A stretch of DNA of 52,837 nt, from positions 1-52,837 of the forward strand of contig CAZQEN010000004.1 of assembly GCA_964591605.1 (NCBI GenBank). Direction: 5' to 3'. The notes under the pieces are model-generated. The model did no database searches, was not told the origin of the DNA, and saw only the letters and a list, made by a program, of their open reading frames with translations. The first letter of the stretch is position 1, and every line of letters starts with the position of its first letter. Source of the stretch: CAYLLT01 sp964591605 (GTDB taxonomy: Bacteria > Planctomycetota > Phycisphaerae > UBA1845 > PWPN01). The translations under genes and the position numbers were made by a program. Positions 1 through 7,840 of the stretch are shown here, one piece after another.

Positions 1-1
1 G

Positions 2-958
2 TTCTGGTTCTATTCGCACCCGGCGGTGTACATCATGATCCTGCCGGCGATGGGCATCGTGTCGGACGTGCTGAGCGTTTTCGCCCGCAAGCCCATTTTC
101 GGCTACCGTCCGATGATCTACGCCATCGCGGCGATTGCCGGCCTGGGCTTCATCGTGTGGGGCCATCACATGTTCGTCTCGGGCATGAACCCGGCTCTGG
201 GCACCACCTTCACCCTCTCGACGATCATGATTGCCCTGCCGTCGGCGATCAAGACGTTCAACTGGCTGGGGACCCTCTGGGGCGGGAGTATCCGGTTCAC
301 CACGCCCATGCTCAACGCCCTGGGCTTCGTGTCGATGTTCGTGATCGGCGGGTTGTCGGGCATCTTCATGGCATCGACGCCGGTCGATCTCTTCATTCAC
401 GATACGTACTTCATCGTGGCCCACATTCACTACGTGCTGTTCGGCGGAAGCATTTTCGGCGCGTTCGCGGGGATCTATTACTGGTTCCCCAAGATGTTCG
501 GGCGGATGATGGACGAGACGTGGGGCAGGATTCACTTTTTCCTGACCTTCGTGACCTACAACTGCACCTTCTTTGCCATGCACATCCTGGGCATGGCGGG
601 GATGCCCCGGCGGTACGCGGGCTTCGGCAAGTACGCGTATCTCGATCACATGATCCCGGTGAACGAGTTCATCACGATCAGCGCGTTTCTGCTCGGGGCG
701 GTGCAGATCATCTTCGCGGTGAATTTCTTCTACTGCATGTTCAAGGGCCGCAAGGCGTCGCAGAATCCCTGGCAGGCCAACACCCTGGAGTGGCAGACGG
801 GCGATCCGGTGCCGGGGCACGGCAACTTTGAGTATACGCCGGTCGTTTATCGCGGGCCGTATGAGTACAGCCCGCCGGGAATCGAAGAGGACTATCTGCC
901 GCAGACGCGCAAACCGGTGGGTTCGTTCCCGGTGGCGCCGCAGCCGGTGACGGTGTAA
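2..958 (+). CDS. ctaD: Cytochrome c oxidase subunit I, A2-type (5' partial)
   Basis: Catalytic subunit of a heme-copper oxidase in the inner membrane; it reduces oxygen to water and pumps protons. The frame is open from base 2, so the start lies outside the window; 318 residues remain. It begins with FWFYSHPAVYI: the His and Tyr are the CuB ligand and its cross-linked tyrosine. Ala replaces the usual Glu between them and YS precedes the His, the mark of A2-type oxidases. Also visible are the CuB histidine pair (GHHMF) and the heme ligands in HDTYFIVAHIHYVL. The last 50 or so residues are polar. It heads an oxidase assembly operon on the same strand; subunit II is presumably upstream. Identity is certain; the A2 assignment rests on the YSHP motif. 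Confidence 0.97.
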   Translation, partial: FWFYSHPAVYIMILPAMGIVSDVLSVFARKPIFGYRPMIYAIAAIAGLGFIVWGHHMFVSGMNPALGTTFTLSTIMIALPSAIKTFNWLGTLWGGSIRFTTPMLNALGFVSMFVIGGLSGIFMASTPVDLFIHDTYFIVAHIHYVLFGGSIFGAFAGIYYWFPKMFGRMMDETWGRIHFFLTFVTYNCTFFAMHILGMAGMPRRYAGFGKYAYLDHMIPVNEFITISAFLLGAVQIIFAVNFFYCMFKGRKASQNPWQANTLEWQTGDPVPGHGNFEYTPVVYRGPYEYSPPGIEEDYLPQTRKPVGSFPVAPQPVTV

Positions 959-960
959 AG

Positions 961-987
961 AGCCGCGGGCTTCAGCCCGCGCGGTCG
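961..987. repeat. Palindromic repeat, GGGCTTCAGCCC family
   Basis: Right after the oxidase stop lies CGCGGGCTTCAGCCCGCG, a near-perfect palindrome. The same core occurs at 14559-14574 and, inverted, at 14650-14664, with similar flanks (GCGAATGAGG here, GAATAAGGCGAATG there). It is a dispersed REP-like unit and may fold at the end of the transcript. Confidence 0.7.
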
Positions 988-1028
988 TGCGAATGAGGTG
1001 CACGCAACACCCGCGTGGTGCCCGCGAA

Positions 1029-1056
1029 GTGAGACGTGAGACGTGAGACGTGAGAC
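1029..1056. repeat. Four tandem GTGAGAC heptamers
   Basis: Four perfect copies of GTGAGAC run head to tail, and the GTG of the third is the only reasonable start codon of ctaA. The same heptamer language (GTGAGAC, GTGAGAAA, GTGCGAAA) fills the long repeat at 7838-8216, so the two sites probably share an origin. Confidence 0.85.
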
Positions 1057-2062
1057 GGAAAAACAGGATGATTGCTGCCTTTGGCGATACCGATTCGCGC
1101 AGGCGGTCGTGGTCGCGACGTTTCTGCTGATTGGTGTGGGCGGGAACGTGACCAGCAAGGGCGTCGGGATGTCCGTGCCGGACTGGCCGACGTCGTTCGG
1201 CTCGTTCAACCCGGCCGGCTGGACCCGCAACATGGATGGTGCGGTCTATGGCGTGCGCGATGAGCACTTTCACCGGCTCATGGGCGCCACCGTCGGTGTG
1301 CTGGTGATCATCCTCACCGGTTGGCTGCTGGCATTCCGGCTCGCGCCGTTCCTTCGTGAGAAAAAACTGGTGTTCAAAGAGCCGCGTGCGTGGGTGCGCC
1401 GGCTGGGCCTGGCCTCGCTGCTCGCGGTGATCGTGCAGGGGCTCATGGGGGGCTTCCGGGTGACGGAGATTTCGCTGGTGCTGGCGATCATCCACGGCTG
1501 TTTCGCCCAGGCGGTGTTCTGCCTGCTCATCGCGCTGGCGATGGCCCTGTCTCCCCACTGGCCCCGGGCGGGCGTGGTGAGCCCGGCGGGCTCGGCGGCG
1601 CTGGACCTCAACCGCCGCCTTCGCCTCTGGACGATGATGCTGACCGGGGCGGTTTACCTGCAGCTTGTGCTCGGTGCGATCTTCCGGCACACGGGGGTAG
1701 GGGTCATGGGCATCGTGCACGTGGGTGGGGCGCTGGTGGTGGGCAGCCTGCTCATCCAGGCGGCCAATTACAGCATGGGGCGGCCGGAGTCCGATCGGCT
1801 GAGCCGTCTGACCATCGGGCTCTTCCTGCTCTATGGCGTGCAGGTGGTGCTGGGCGTGGCGTCTTATCTCGCGGTGCTGTCGATGAACGGTCGAAATCCG
1901 GCCGGCGTGATTCAGACGTATGCCCCGACGCTGCACGTGGCGGTGGGGGCGGTGATCCTGGGTACGAGCTTCGCCCTGGCCCTGCGATCGGTTGCGGTGA
2001 CCGGCGGGAGGGCGAACTCCGCTTTTGATGTGCGCATGACGGAGGGGGAGGTGCTGGCATGA
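1043..2062 (+). CDS. ctaA: Heme A synthase (CtaA/COX15)
   Basis: Oxidises the methyl group of heme O to the formyl group of heme A for the oxidase encoded next to it; a polytopic inner-membrane protein. The 339 residues give about eight membrane segments. The family signatures are GNVTSKGVGMSVPDWPTSFG near residue 35 and DEHFHRLMGATVG, where a His binds heme; later histidines (IIHGCFAQ, FRHTGVGVMGIVHVGG) match the other ligands. The start is a GTG inside a heptamer repeat with no clear Shine-Dalgarno; no in-frame ATG precedes the first membrane helix. Its stop overlaps the ctaB start (ATGA), so the two are probably translationally coupled. Confidence 0.93.
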   Translation: MRRETEKQDDCCLWRYRFAQAVVVATFLLIGVGGNVTSKGVGMSVPDWPTSFGSFNPAGWTRNMDGAVYGVRDEHFHRLMGATVGVLVIILTGWLLAFRLAPFLREKKLVFKEPRAWVRRLGLASLLAVIVQGLMGGFRVTEISLVLAIIHGCFAQAVFCLLIALAMALSPHWPRAGVVSPAGSAALDLNRRLRLWTMMLTGAVYLQLVLGAIFRHTGVGVMGIVHVGGALVVGSLLIQAANYSMGRPESDRLSRLTIGLFLLYGVQVVLGVASYLAVLSMNGRNPAGVIQTYAPTLHVAVGAVILGTSFALALRSVAVTGGRANSAFDVRMTEGEVLA

Positions 2063-2976
2063 ATACGGGGCCGCAAGCCAAGAGCCTGGCGATGCCCGCG
2101 GTGAACCGGTCGACGGTCCTGCGCGACTACTTCGAACTGACCAAGCCGCGGCTGGCGATGCTGGTTCTGGTGACGGCCGCGGTCGGTCTGTTCGTGGGAT
2201 ACCGCGAGCCGGTGGGGCCGGACTTTTTCATCGTGCTGGGGCACCTGGTGTTCGGGACGGGCCTGCTGGCCGGCGGTGCGATGGCGCTGAATCAGTATCT
2301 GGAGCGCGACACCGACGCGCTGATGCACCGGACGATGGTGCGGCCGCTGCCGTCGGGGCGGATCGCCCCGGCCGACGCCCTGGCCTTCGGGATTCTGCTC
2401 TCGGTCTGCGGACTGGCGTACCTGGGCCTGCTGGTGAACTGGCTGACCGGGCTGCTGGGCTTCCTGACGATCAGCAGCTACCTGTTTGCCTATACACCCC
2501 TTAAAACCCGCACTTCCCTCTGCACGATCGTGGGGGCGGTGCCGGGGGCGCTGCCGCCGATGATGGGGTATGCGGCCGCGACGGGGACGGTGGACGCCCG
2601 GGCGTGGGCCCTGTTTGCGATTCTGTTCATCTGGCAGATGCCGCATTTTCTGGCCATCGCCTGGCTCTATCGCGAAGACTACGCCCGAGGGCGGCAGCTC
2701 ATGCTGCCGGTGGTCGATCCCAGCGGCCATGCGACGGCCCGGCAGATGGTGATCTTCAGCCTCGCCCTGCTGCCGATCACGTTCGTGCCGAGCCTGGTGG
2801 GGCTGGCGGGCGGCATTTATTTCATCGCGGCGCTGCTGCTGGGGCTGGTGTTCCTGGCGTTTGGGATTCTGGTGGCGATCTGGAAGACCGAGTCGTCGGC
2901 CCGGCAGATGTTCATCGTGTCGGTGCTGTATCTGCCGCTGCTGCTGGGCGTGATGGTGGCGGATCGGCTGCCGTAG
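2059..2976 (+). CDS. ctaB: Protoheme IX farnesyltransferase (heme O synthase)
   Basis: UbiA-family prenyltransferase that adds a farnesyl group to heme B to make heme O, the substrate of CtaA. 305 residues, about nine membrane helices, usual length. The Asp-rich prenyl diphosphate site is NQYLERDTDALMHRT (residues 78-92), followed by RPLPSG; the second conserved region is YREDYARGRQLMLPVVD. The N-terminal FELTKPRL is typical of CtaB. Overlap of four bases with ctaA supports coupled translation. Confidence 0.95.
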   Translation: MNTGPQAKSLAMPAVNRSTVLRDYFELTKPRLAMLVLVTAAVGLFVGYREPVGPDFFIVLGHLVFGTGLLAGGAMALNQYLERDTDALMHRTMVRPLPSGRIAPADALAFGILLSVCGLAYLGLLVNWLTGLLGFLTISSYLFAYTPLKTRTSLCTIVGAVPGALPPMMGYAAATGTVDARAWALFAILFIWQMPHFLAIAWLYREDYARGRQLMLPVVDPSGHATARQMVIFSLALLPITFVPSLVGLAGGIYFIAALLLGLVFLAFGILVAIWKTESSARQMFIVSVLYLPLLLGVMVADRLP

Positions 2977-2980
2977 TGAC

Positions 2981-3249
2981 GTAGGGTGGGCTCTGCCCAC
3001 CCCTCCCAGTGGGGTAGGGTGGGCTTTGCCCACCATTCCCGGCCGCCACGGGGGGCGGCCGCTACAGCAGCAGGGTGGGCATTGCCCAACATGGCGACGC
3101 CGGAGGTTGGCGCGTAACAGGAATGGTGGGCGGGGACCGCCCTGCAAACGGTGGGCGGAGCCCACCCTACAAACGGTGGGCAGAGCCCACCCTACAAATG
3201 GTGGGCAGAGCCCACCCTACGGGTTGATGGTGGGCAGAGCCCACCCTAC
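2981..3249. repeat. Cluster of GTAGGGTGGGC palindromic (REP-like) repeats
   Basis: Seven copies of a 21-bp imperfect palindrome (GTAGGGTGGGC, then GCCCACC) fill the ctaB-subunit III gap. Forward copies lie at 2981-3001 and 3014-3034, a degenerate one at 3071-3090, and inverted copies at 3150-3170, 3175-3195, 3200-3220 and 3229-3249. The last ends one base before the GGAG ribosome binding site of the subunit III gene. The same family returns at 13064-13335. Forward and inverted units on either side of a spacer resemble REPINs. Confidence 0.92.
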
Positions 3250-3260
3250 GGAGTGTGCTT

Positions 3261-3902
3261 ATGTCGGATATGGCCGTCATGGAGCAGGAGCTGACGGAAT
3301 CGCCGGGGAACCGGATGCCAGCGGAGAGCTACGTGCCGCCGGTGCCGGATCACAAGTTCGGCATGTGGCTGTTCCTGGCGAGCGAGGTGATGTTTTTCAC
3401 CGGCCTGCTGGGGACGTACCTGGTGCTGCGGCTCTCGGACCCGGCGGGGTTTGACCGGGAGGCGGCCAACCTGCACTGGGAGCCGGCGGCGATGAATACG
3501 CTCGTGCTGATCTTCAGCAGCCTCACGATGGCGCTGTCGATCCACTGGGCGCAGGTCGGCGATGCGGGCAAGACCAAGCTGTTCCTGATCATCACGATTC
3601 TGTGCGGTTTCGCGTTCATGGGGATCAAGGCGTATGAGTATGCGGGCAAGTTCAGCCACGGAATCTATCCGTCGACACACGTGTTCTACGCGTGCTACTT
3701 CGTGCTGACGGGAGTGCACGGGCTGCACGTGGTGGGCGGCGTGATTCCGCTCATCTGGGCGCTGGGCCGGGTGATGGTGGCCCGCGACGTGCGGATGCGG
3801 GCGGGCTTCCTCGAACTGCTGGGGCTGTACTGGCACTTTGTCGACCTGGTGTGGATCTTCCTGTTCCCGTTGTTCTATCTGCTGCACAGCGCTCCGCATT
3901 GA
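3261..3902 (+). CDS. ctaE: Cytochrome c oxidase subunit III
   Basis: Structural membrane subunit of the aa3/caa3-type oxidase. 213 residues with five predicted helices, the short form lacking the first two helices of the mitochondrial type. Typical stretches are FGMWLFLASEVMFFTGLLGT, THVFYACYFVLTGVHGLHV and LYWHFVDLVWIFLFPLFYL. The ATG at 3261 is preferred because GGAG lies seven bases upstream; further in-frame ATGs follow at 3270 and 3279. It follows a block of REP-like palindromes that may affect mRNA stability between ctaB and this gene. Confidence 0.95.
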   Translation: MSDMAVMEQELTESPGNRMPAESYVPPVPDHKFGMWLFLASEVMFFTGLLGTYLVLRLSDPAGFDREAANLHWEPAAMNTLVLIFSSLTMALSIHWAQVGDAGKTKLFLIITILCGFAFMGIKAYEYAGKFSHGIYPSTHVFYACYFVLTGVHGLHVVGGVIPLIWALGRVMVARDVRMRAGFLELLGLYWHFVDLVWIFLFPLFYLLHSAPH

Positions 3903-3998
3903 TGGGATGGCCTGCCGGAGACGTGCACGACGGGATCAGGTTTCGACCCCCGAATGGCGGCAGGCCCGCCATGGCGGACATCGAGCTGGAGAATAGTG

Positions 3999-4553
3999 AT
4001 GGAGAAGACGCAAACACACGGTGCACCCGAGGCGGTCGTGCATGCCGTCCCGCACGGGGGCGCTCACGATGCGGCCCACGGCCCGACGGTCAGCGTGTAC
4101 TACACGATTTTCGGGTGCCTGGCGGTGCTGACGTTTCTGACCGTGCTCGTGTCACGTCTCCACCTGCCGCCGGTGGCGGCGGTGGTGATGGCGTTTCTGA
4201 TCGCCATCAGCAAGGCCACGCTGGTGGTCGCGTTCTTCATGCACCTCAAGTACGACCCGAAGGTGCTGCGGATCATGTGCGTGGTGCCGGTCGTGCTGAC
4301 GATGATCGCCATGATGGCGCTGATGCCGGATATCGCGATGAGCGGCCCGCAGGCGGCCGGCCCGACCGACGTGGCCCGCCAGATCATCGCTGAGTATGAG
4401 GCGGGCGGAGGGGCCGGTCACGGCAGCCAGCACGCCGAGGGCGCGGAGGGGCACGAAGCGGCCGGGGGGGATGAGGCTGCGGCAGAGGGTGATGGCTCCT
4501 CCGGCGAGCAGCCCGCCGCCGAGGATGCCCAGGAGCAGCCAGCCTCGAACTGA
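3999..4553 (+). CDS. Cytochrome c oxidase subunit IV family protein
   Basis: Small accessory oxidase subunit of the prokaryotic COX4 family, thought to help assemble or stabilise the complex. 184 residues with three hydrophobic segments (about residues 28-50, 53-77 and 83-105); AISKATLVVAFFMHLKYD is the family hallmark. The C-terminal 60 residues are unusual: hydrophilic, rich in Gly, Ala, Glu and His, low complexity and probably disordered. The ATG at 3999 has GGAG at 3988-3991. It sits 96 bases after subunit III in the same direction. Confidence 0.85.
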   Translation: MEKTQTHGAPEAVVHAVPHGGAHDAAHGPTVSVYYTIFGCLAVLTFLTVLVSRLHLPPVAAVVMAFLIAISKATLVVAFFMHLKYDPKVLRIMCVVPVVLTMIAMMALMPDIAMSGPQAAGPTDVARQIIAEYEAGGGAGHGSQHAEGAEGHEAAGGDEAAAEGDGSSGEQPAAEDAQEQPASN

Positions 4554-4570
4554 GACACGCCGGAGGCGCA

Positions 4571-4772
4571 TTCTGGAGTGCGGCTGCGGCGGCTGTGAGC
4601 TCTCAGGAAGGCAGGAACGCAGGAAGCGGGATTCGTTTTCCTGCGTACCTGCGTTCCTTATCGTTGTTGTGAATGCGGGGGGCGACGTTTCATAGGGCGA
4701 CGGGGCGCCATTCCGCAGCAATGGAAGCGCCCCCGAGCCAAAGCGGCGTCGCAGCCGCCGCACTCCAAAGGG
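4571..4772. repeat. Intergenic repeats between subunit IV and the ABC genes
   Basis: The gap holds GGAGTGCGGCTGCGGCGGC (4575-4593) and its inverted relative GCAGCCGCCGCACTCC (4752-4767). Between them is a short-period purine repeat, AGGAACGCAGG, whose reverse complement recurs downstream (CCTGCG, CCTGCGTTCCT) so it can fold into a hairpin. The two outer units face each other like a REPIN. No promoter is obvious. Confidence 0.6.
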
Positions 4773-4806
4773 CTTGCGCCCGAGCGCGTGATCCAGCCGG
4801 CCGTCC

Positions 4807-5727
4807 ATGGCACCAGCACCCATCGAGATCGAGTCTTTGTCGCACCGCTACCGCGAGCGGCTCGCCCTCGACAGCGTGTCGCTGGAGGTCCGGCCCGGCG
4901 AGGTGTTCGCCCTGCTCGGGCCCAACGGGGGCGGAAAGACGACGCTGTTTCGCATTCTGTGCACGTCGATGGCACCGTCGGCCGGCCGGGCGAGCATCTG
5001 CGGGCAGGATGTCGTGACGCAGGCCGACGCGGTGCGGCGGCTGATCGGGGTCGTGTTTCAGCACCCGAGCCTCGACGCGAAGCTGACAGTGCGCGAGAAC
5101 CTGATGCACCAGGGTCACCTCTACGGCCTGGCGGGGGCTGCTCTGCAGTCGCGCATCGATGAGATGCTGCAGCGGTTCGCCGTGGTGGACCGGGCCCGCG
5201 ACCGGGTCGATACGCTCTCGGGCGGGCTGGCCCGGCGGGTGGACCTGGCCAAGGGGTTGCTGCACCGCCCGCGCGTACTGCTGCTCGACGAGCCGAGCAC
5301 CGGCCTGGACCCGCAGGCCCGATGGAACGTGTGGCAGTATCTGGACCGGTGCCGCCGCGAGGACGGGCTGACCGTCCTGATGACGACGCACTTCATGGAC
5401 GAGGCCGACCGCTGCGACCGCGTGGGGATCATCGACGCGGGGCGGTTGGTCGCGGTGGGCACGCCGGAATCGCTGAAATCGGAGATTTCGGGCGACGTGC
5501 TGCACATCGAGGGCGACGATCCGGAGGCGTTGTGCGCGGGACTCAAGCAGCGGTTCGGCCTGGAGGCCCGGCTGGTCGACGGCCAGGTCCGCGTCGAGCG
5601 CCCGCGGGCCCACGAGTTCATCCCGCAGCTCGTGGAGGCGTTTCCCGAGAGAATCCGGTCCGTGTCTCTGAAAAAACCGACGCTCGAAGAGGTGTTCATC
5701 CATTGCACGGGGCACCGGTTCGAGTGA
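4807..5727 (+). CDS. ABC transporter ATP-binding protein in the oxidase operon
   Basis: Cytoplasmic ATPase of an ABC-2 type exporter, paired with the permease downstream. 306 residues: Walker A GPNGGGKTT (38-46), Q-loop VVFQHP, signature LSGGLARRVDLAKG (from 137), Walker B VLLLDEPSTGLDP (157-169) and H-loop MTTHFMDEADRCD. A C-terminal 85-residue extension ends KKPTLEEVFIHCTGHRF, as in drug or heme/polymer exporters of the DrrA/CcmA/NodI group. It lies between oxidase subunit IV and SCO. The substrate is unknown; copper or a heme-related compound for oxidase assembly is a guess from context only. Confidence 0.93.
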   Translation: MAPAPIEIESLSHRYRERLALDSVSLEVRPGEVFALLGPNGGGKTTLFRILCTSMAPSAGRASICGQDVVTQADAVRRLIGVVFQHPSLDAKLTVRENLMHQGHLYGLAGAALQSRIDEMLQRFAVVDRARDRVDTLSGGLARRVDLAKGLLHRPRVLLLDEPSTGLDPQARWNVWQYLDRCRREDGLTVLMTTHFMDEADRCDRVGIIDAGRLVAVGTPESLKSEISGDVLHIEGDDPEALCAGLKQRFGLEARLVDGQVRVERPRAHEFIPQLVEAFPERIRSVSLKKPTLEEVFIHCTGHRFE

Positions 5728-5815
5728 ATTGCCGATTGTCGATTTCCAATTTCCGAATTCAGGGCGCATCGTCTTCACATTGGCAATCGACCATCGGAAT
5801 GTGGGAATTGAGACG
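5728..5815. repeat. Short-period degenerate repeat between ATPase and permease
   Basis: The spacer reads as variations on ATTGCCGATTGTCGATTTCC and is partly repeated in inverse further on (TTGGCAATCGACCATCGGAA). The composition is unlike the genes on either side. The frame of the permease is open through it, so a start upstream is possible but unlikely. Confidence 0.6.
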
Positions 5816-6643
5816 ATGTCCGAGGCCATCATCCATCCTCAAGTCGCTCCATCGCCTGCCAGTGTGGGCCTGCTCTCGACGCTGACCCTCTGGCGGCGTG
5901 AGTTTGTGCGGTTCATCCGCCAGCGCAGCCGCGTGGCGGGGGCGCTGGGCTCGCCGGTGGTGTTCTGGGCACTCATCGGCCTGGGGTTGGGGACGAGTTT
6001 CAACCCGCCGGGCAGCACGGTGAGCGTGAGCTACCTCGAGTACTTCTTTCCGGGCACGCTCGTGCTCATTCTGCTGTTCACGTCGATCTTTTCGACCATC
6101 TCGCTGATCGAGGACCGCCGCGAGGGCTTTTTGCAGGCGGTTCTCGTTTCGCCGGCGCCGCGGTACAGCATCGCTCTGGGCAAGATCCTGGGCGGCACGA
6201 GCCTGGCGTGGCTGCAGGGGGTGCTGTTCCTGCTGCTGGCCCCGCTCAGCGGGATCCACCTGACGCCCGGCGCGGTCGCGGGGCTGGTGCTCATCACTTT
6301 TCTGGTGGCGTTCGGCCTGACCGGGCTGGGGTTCCTGATCGCCTGGCCGATGGAGAGCACCCAGGGCTTTCACGCCATCATGAACCTGTTTCTGATCCCG
6401 ATGTGGCTGCTGAGCGGGGCGTTGTTTCCTGCCGCCGGGGCGCCGGGGTGGCTACAATGGGTGATGCGGGCCAACCCCGTGACCTACGGCGTGGCGGCCG
6501 TCCGGGCGATGTTTTATGACGACGTTCGGGCCGTGACCGGCGGATCGCCGCCGACGCTGGCCGTCTCGATGACGGTGATCGTGCTATTCGGTATCCTGAC
6601 CCTGGCCGCCTCCGCCAAACTGACGGCCCGACAGCGAGGATGA
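5816..6643 (+). CDS. ABC-2 type transporter permease
   Basis: Membrane partner of the ATPase just upstream. 275 residues with about six hydrophobic segments and the ABC-2 core: YLEYFFPGTLVLILLFTSIF, IEDRREGFLQAVLVSPAPR and the later MNLFLIPMWLLSGALFPA with GWLQWVMRANPVTYGVAAVR. The ATG at 5816 is chosen over the upstream in-frame ATG at 5729 because the latter would translate the repeat spacer. It ends four bases before the SCO gene, so the two are probably one transcript. The substrate cannot be read from the sequence. Confidence 0.9.
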   Translation: MSEAIIHPQVAPSPASVGLLSTLTLWRREFVRFIRQRSRVAGALGSPVVFWALIGLGLGTSFNPPGSTVSVSYLEYFFPGTLVLILLFTSIFSTISLIEDRREGFLQAVLVSPAPRYSIALGKILGGTSLAWLQGVLFLLLAPLSGIHLTPGAVAGLVLITFLVAFGLTGLGFLIAWPMESTQGFHAIMNLFLIPMWLLSGALFPAAGAPGWLQWVMRANPVTYGVAAVRAMFYDDVRAVTGGSPPTLAVSMTVIVLFGILTLAASAKLTARQRG

Positions 6644-6647
6644 CATC

Positions 6648-7388
6648 ATGACTCACGACCCTGATCCTGCACCTGCACCTCAGCCGCCGTCTGGACCAGC
6701 CGGCCCCGGCGCGAGTGTGCGACGATGGGGACCCCTGCTCGTGTTGCCGGTCTCCGTGCTGTTTGTGGCGTCGGCGTTTGCTCTGAAGTGGAGGGCCGAG
6801 CAGGCCCGGGAGCGGGCGGCGGCTGATGGGACGCAGATCAGCAGTTGCTGCGTCCACCACGGCGCGGAGCCGCAGACGATCTCGCGGGCGGTGCCGGATT
6901 TCTCGCTCACTGAGCGGAGCGGCCGGACGGTCGCCTTGAAGGATCTCGAAGGGAAGGTGTGGGTGGCGAACTTCATCTACACGACGTGCCCGGGGCCGTG
7001 CCCGATCATGACGTCGCGCCTGGCGGCGCTGGCGAAGGAGCTGCCGGTTCGCGACGATCTGATGTACGTCTCGTTCAGCGTCGACCCCGATCATGACACG
7101 CCGGAGGTGCTGGCGAAGTTCGCCGACCGGTACGGAGCGGACGCGAAGCGCTGGCTGTTTCTGACCGGTCCGCGCGAGGAGATTCACACCCTTTCGACCA
7201 CGGGTTTCCTGCTGGCCCTCAACCGCACGACGCAGCCCTCGGCCGACGGCCCGATCGTCCACAGCACGCGGTTCGTCCTCGTCGGCCGCGACGGGAGGAT
7301 TCACAGCTACTATGACGGGATCGACGCCAAGGCGGTGGCGCAGCTCAAGGCTGAGATCCTCAAACTCCTGGAAGACAAGCCCACGTGA
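6648..7388 (+). CDS. SCO1/SenC family copper chaperone
   Basis: Thioredoxin-fold protein that delivers copper to the CuA centre of oxidase subunit II, anchored in the inner membrane and facing the periplasm. 246 residues: a Pro-rich cytoplasmic start, one membrane helix (about 28-46), then the SCO domain. Copper ligands are C114 and C118 (TTCPGPCP) and H205 (VHSTRF). A further CC-H-H cluster (SSCCVHHG, 66-72) follows the membrane anchor and could also bind metal. The stop overlaps the next start (GTGA). Position in the oxidase operon supports the role. Confidence 0.93.
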   Translation: MTHDPDPAPAPQPPSGPAGPGASVRRWGPLLVLPVSVLFVASAFALKWRAEQARERAAADGTQISSCCVHHGAEPQTISRAVPDFSLTERSGRTVALKDLEGKVWVANFIYTTCPGPCPIMTSRLAALAKELPVRDDLMYVSFSVDPDHDTPEVLAKFADRYGADAKRWLFLTGPREEIHTLSTTGFLLALNRTTQPSADGPIVHSTRFVLVGRDGRIHSYYDGIDAKAVAQLKAEILKLLEDKPT

Positions 7389-7840
7389 TCGAGGTCTCCG
7401 ATCTTCCGACGGTCAACGCGAGTCTGAACGCGACGTCCGCGGTGCTGCTTGCGCTGGGGTACCGTTTCATCCGCCGGCGGCGGGTGCACGCCCACCGGGT
7501 CTGCATGCTGGCGGCATTCGGCGTGTCGATCGTGTTTCTGGCCTGCTACGTGACGTATCATGTGCTCCGGCGGCGGATGACCGGCGAGGCGCACACACTT
7601 TTCACCGGGACGGGCCTGGTACGGCCGATCTATTACACGATCCTCATCTCGCACCTCATCCTGGCGATGGCCGTCGTGCCGCTGGCCTTGACGACGCTGT
7701 ATTACGCCCTGCGGGCCCGGTTCGAGACGCACCGCCGGGTCGCCCGCTGGACGCTGCCGATCTGGCTGTACGTGTCGGTGACGGGAGTGGCGGTGTACCT
7801 GATGCTGTATCACCTCTATCCGGCATCGGCCGGGCCGTGA
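7385..7840 (+). CDS. DUF420 membrane protein
   Basis: Small integral membrane protein of the DUF420 family, regularly found beside SCO and cytochrome oxidase genes; its biochemical role is not established. 151 residues with four helices. The family histidines are visible in RRRRVHAHRVCMLAAFG, CYVTYHVLRRR, ILISHLILA and FETHRRVARWTLPIW, which suggests a metal or heme. Translation begins at GTG overlapping the SCO stop. The gene ends exactly where the long inverted repeat begins. Confidence 0.85.
   Translation: MIEVSDLPTVNASLNATSAVLLALGYRFIRRRRVHAHRVCMLAAFGVSIVFLACYVTYHVLRRRMTGEAHTLFTGTGLVRPIYYTILISHLILAMAVVPLALTTLYYALRARFETHRRVARWTLPIWLYVSVTGVAVYLMLYHLYPASAGP

Noticed and set aside
1912..3165. 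417-residue minus-strand frame opposite ctaB
   Set aside because: Low-complexity shadow of a high-GC gene; ctaA and ctaB are clear.
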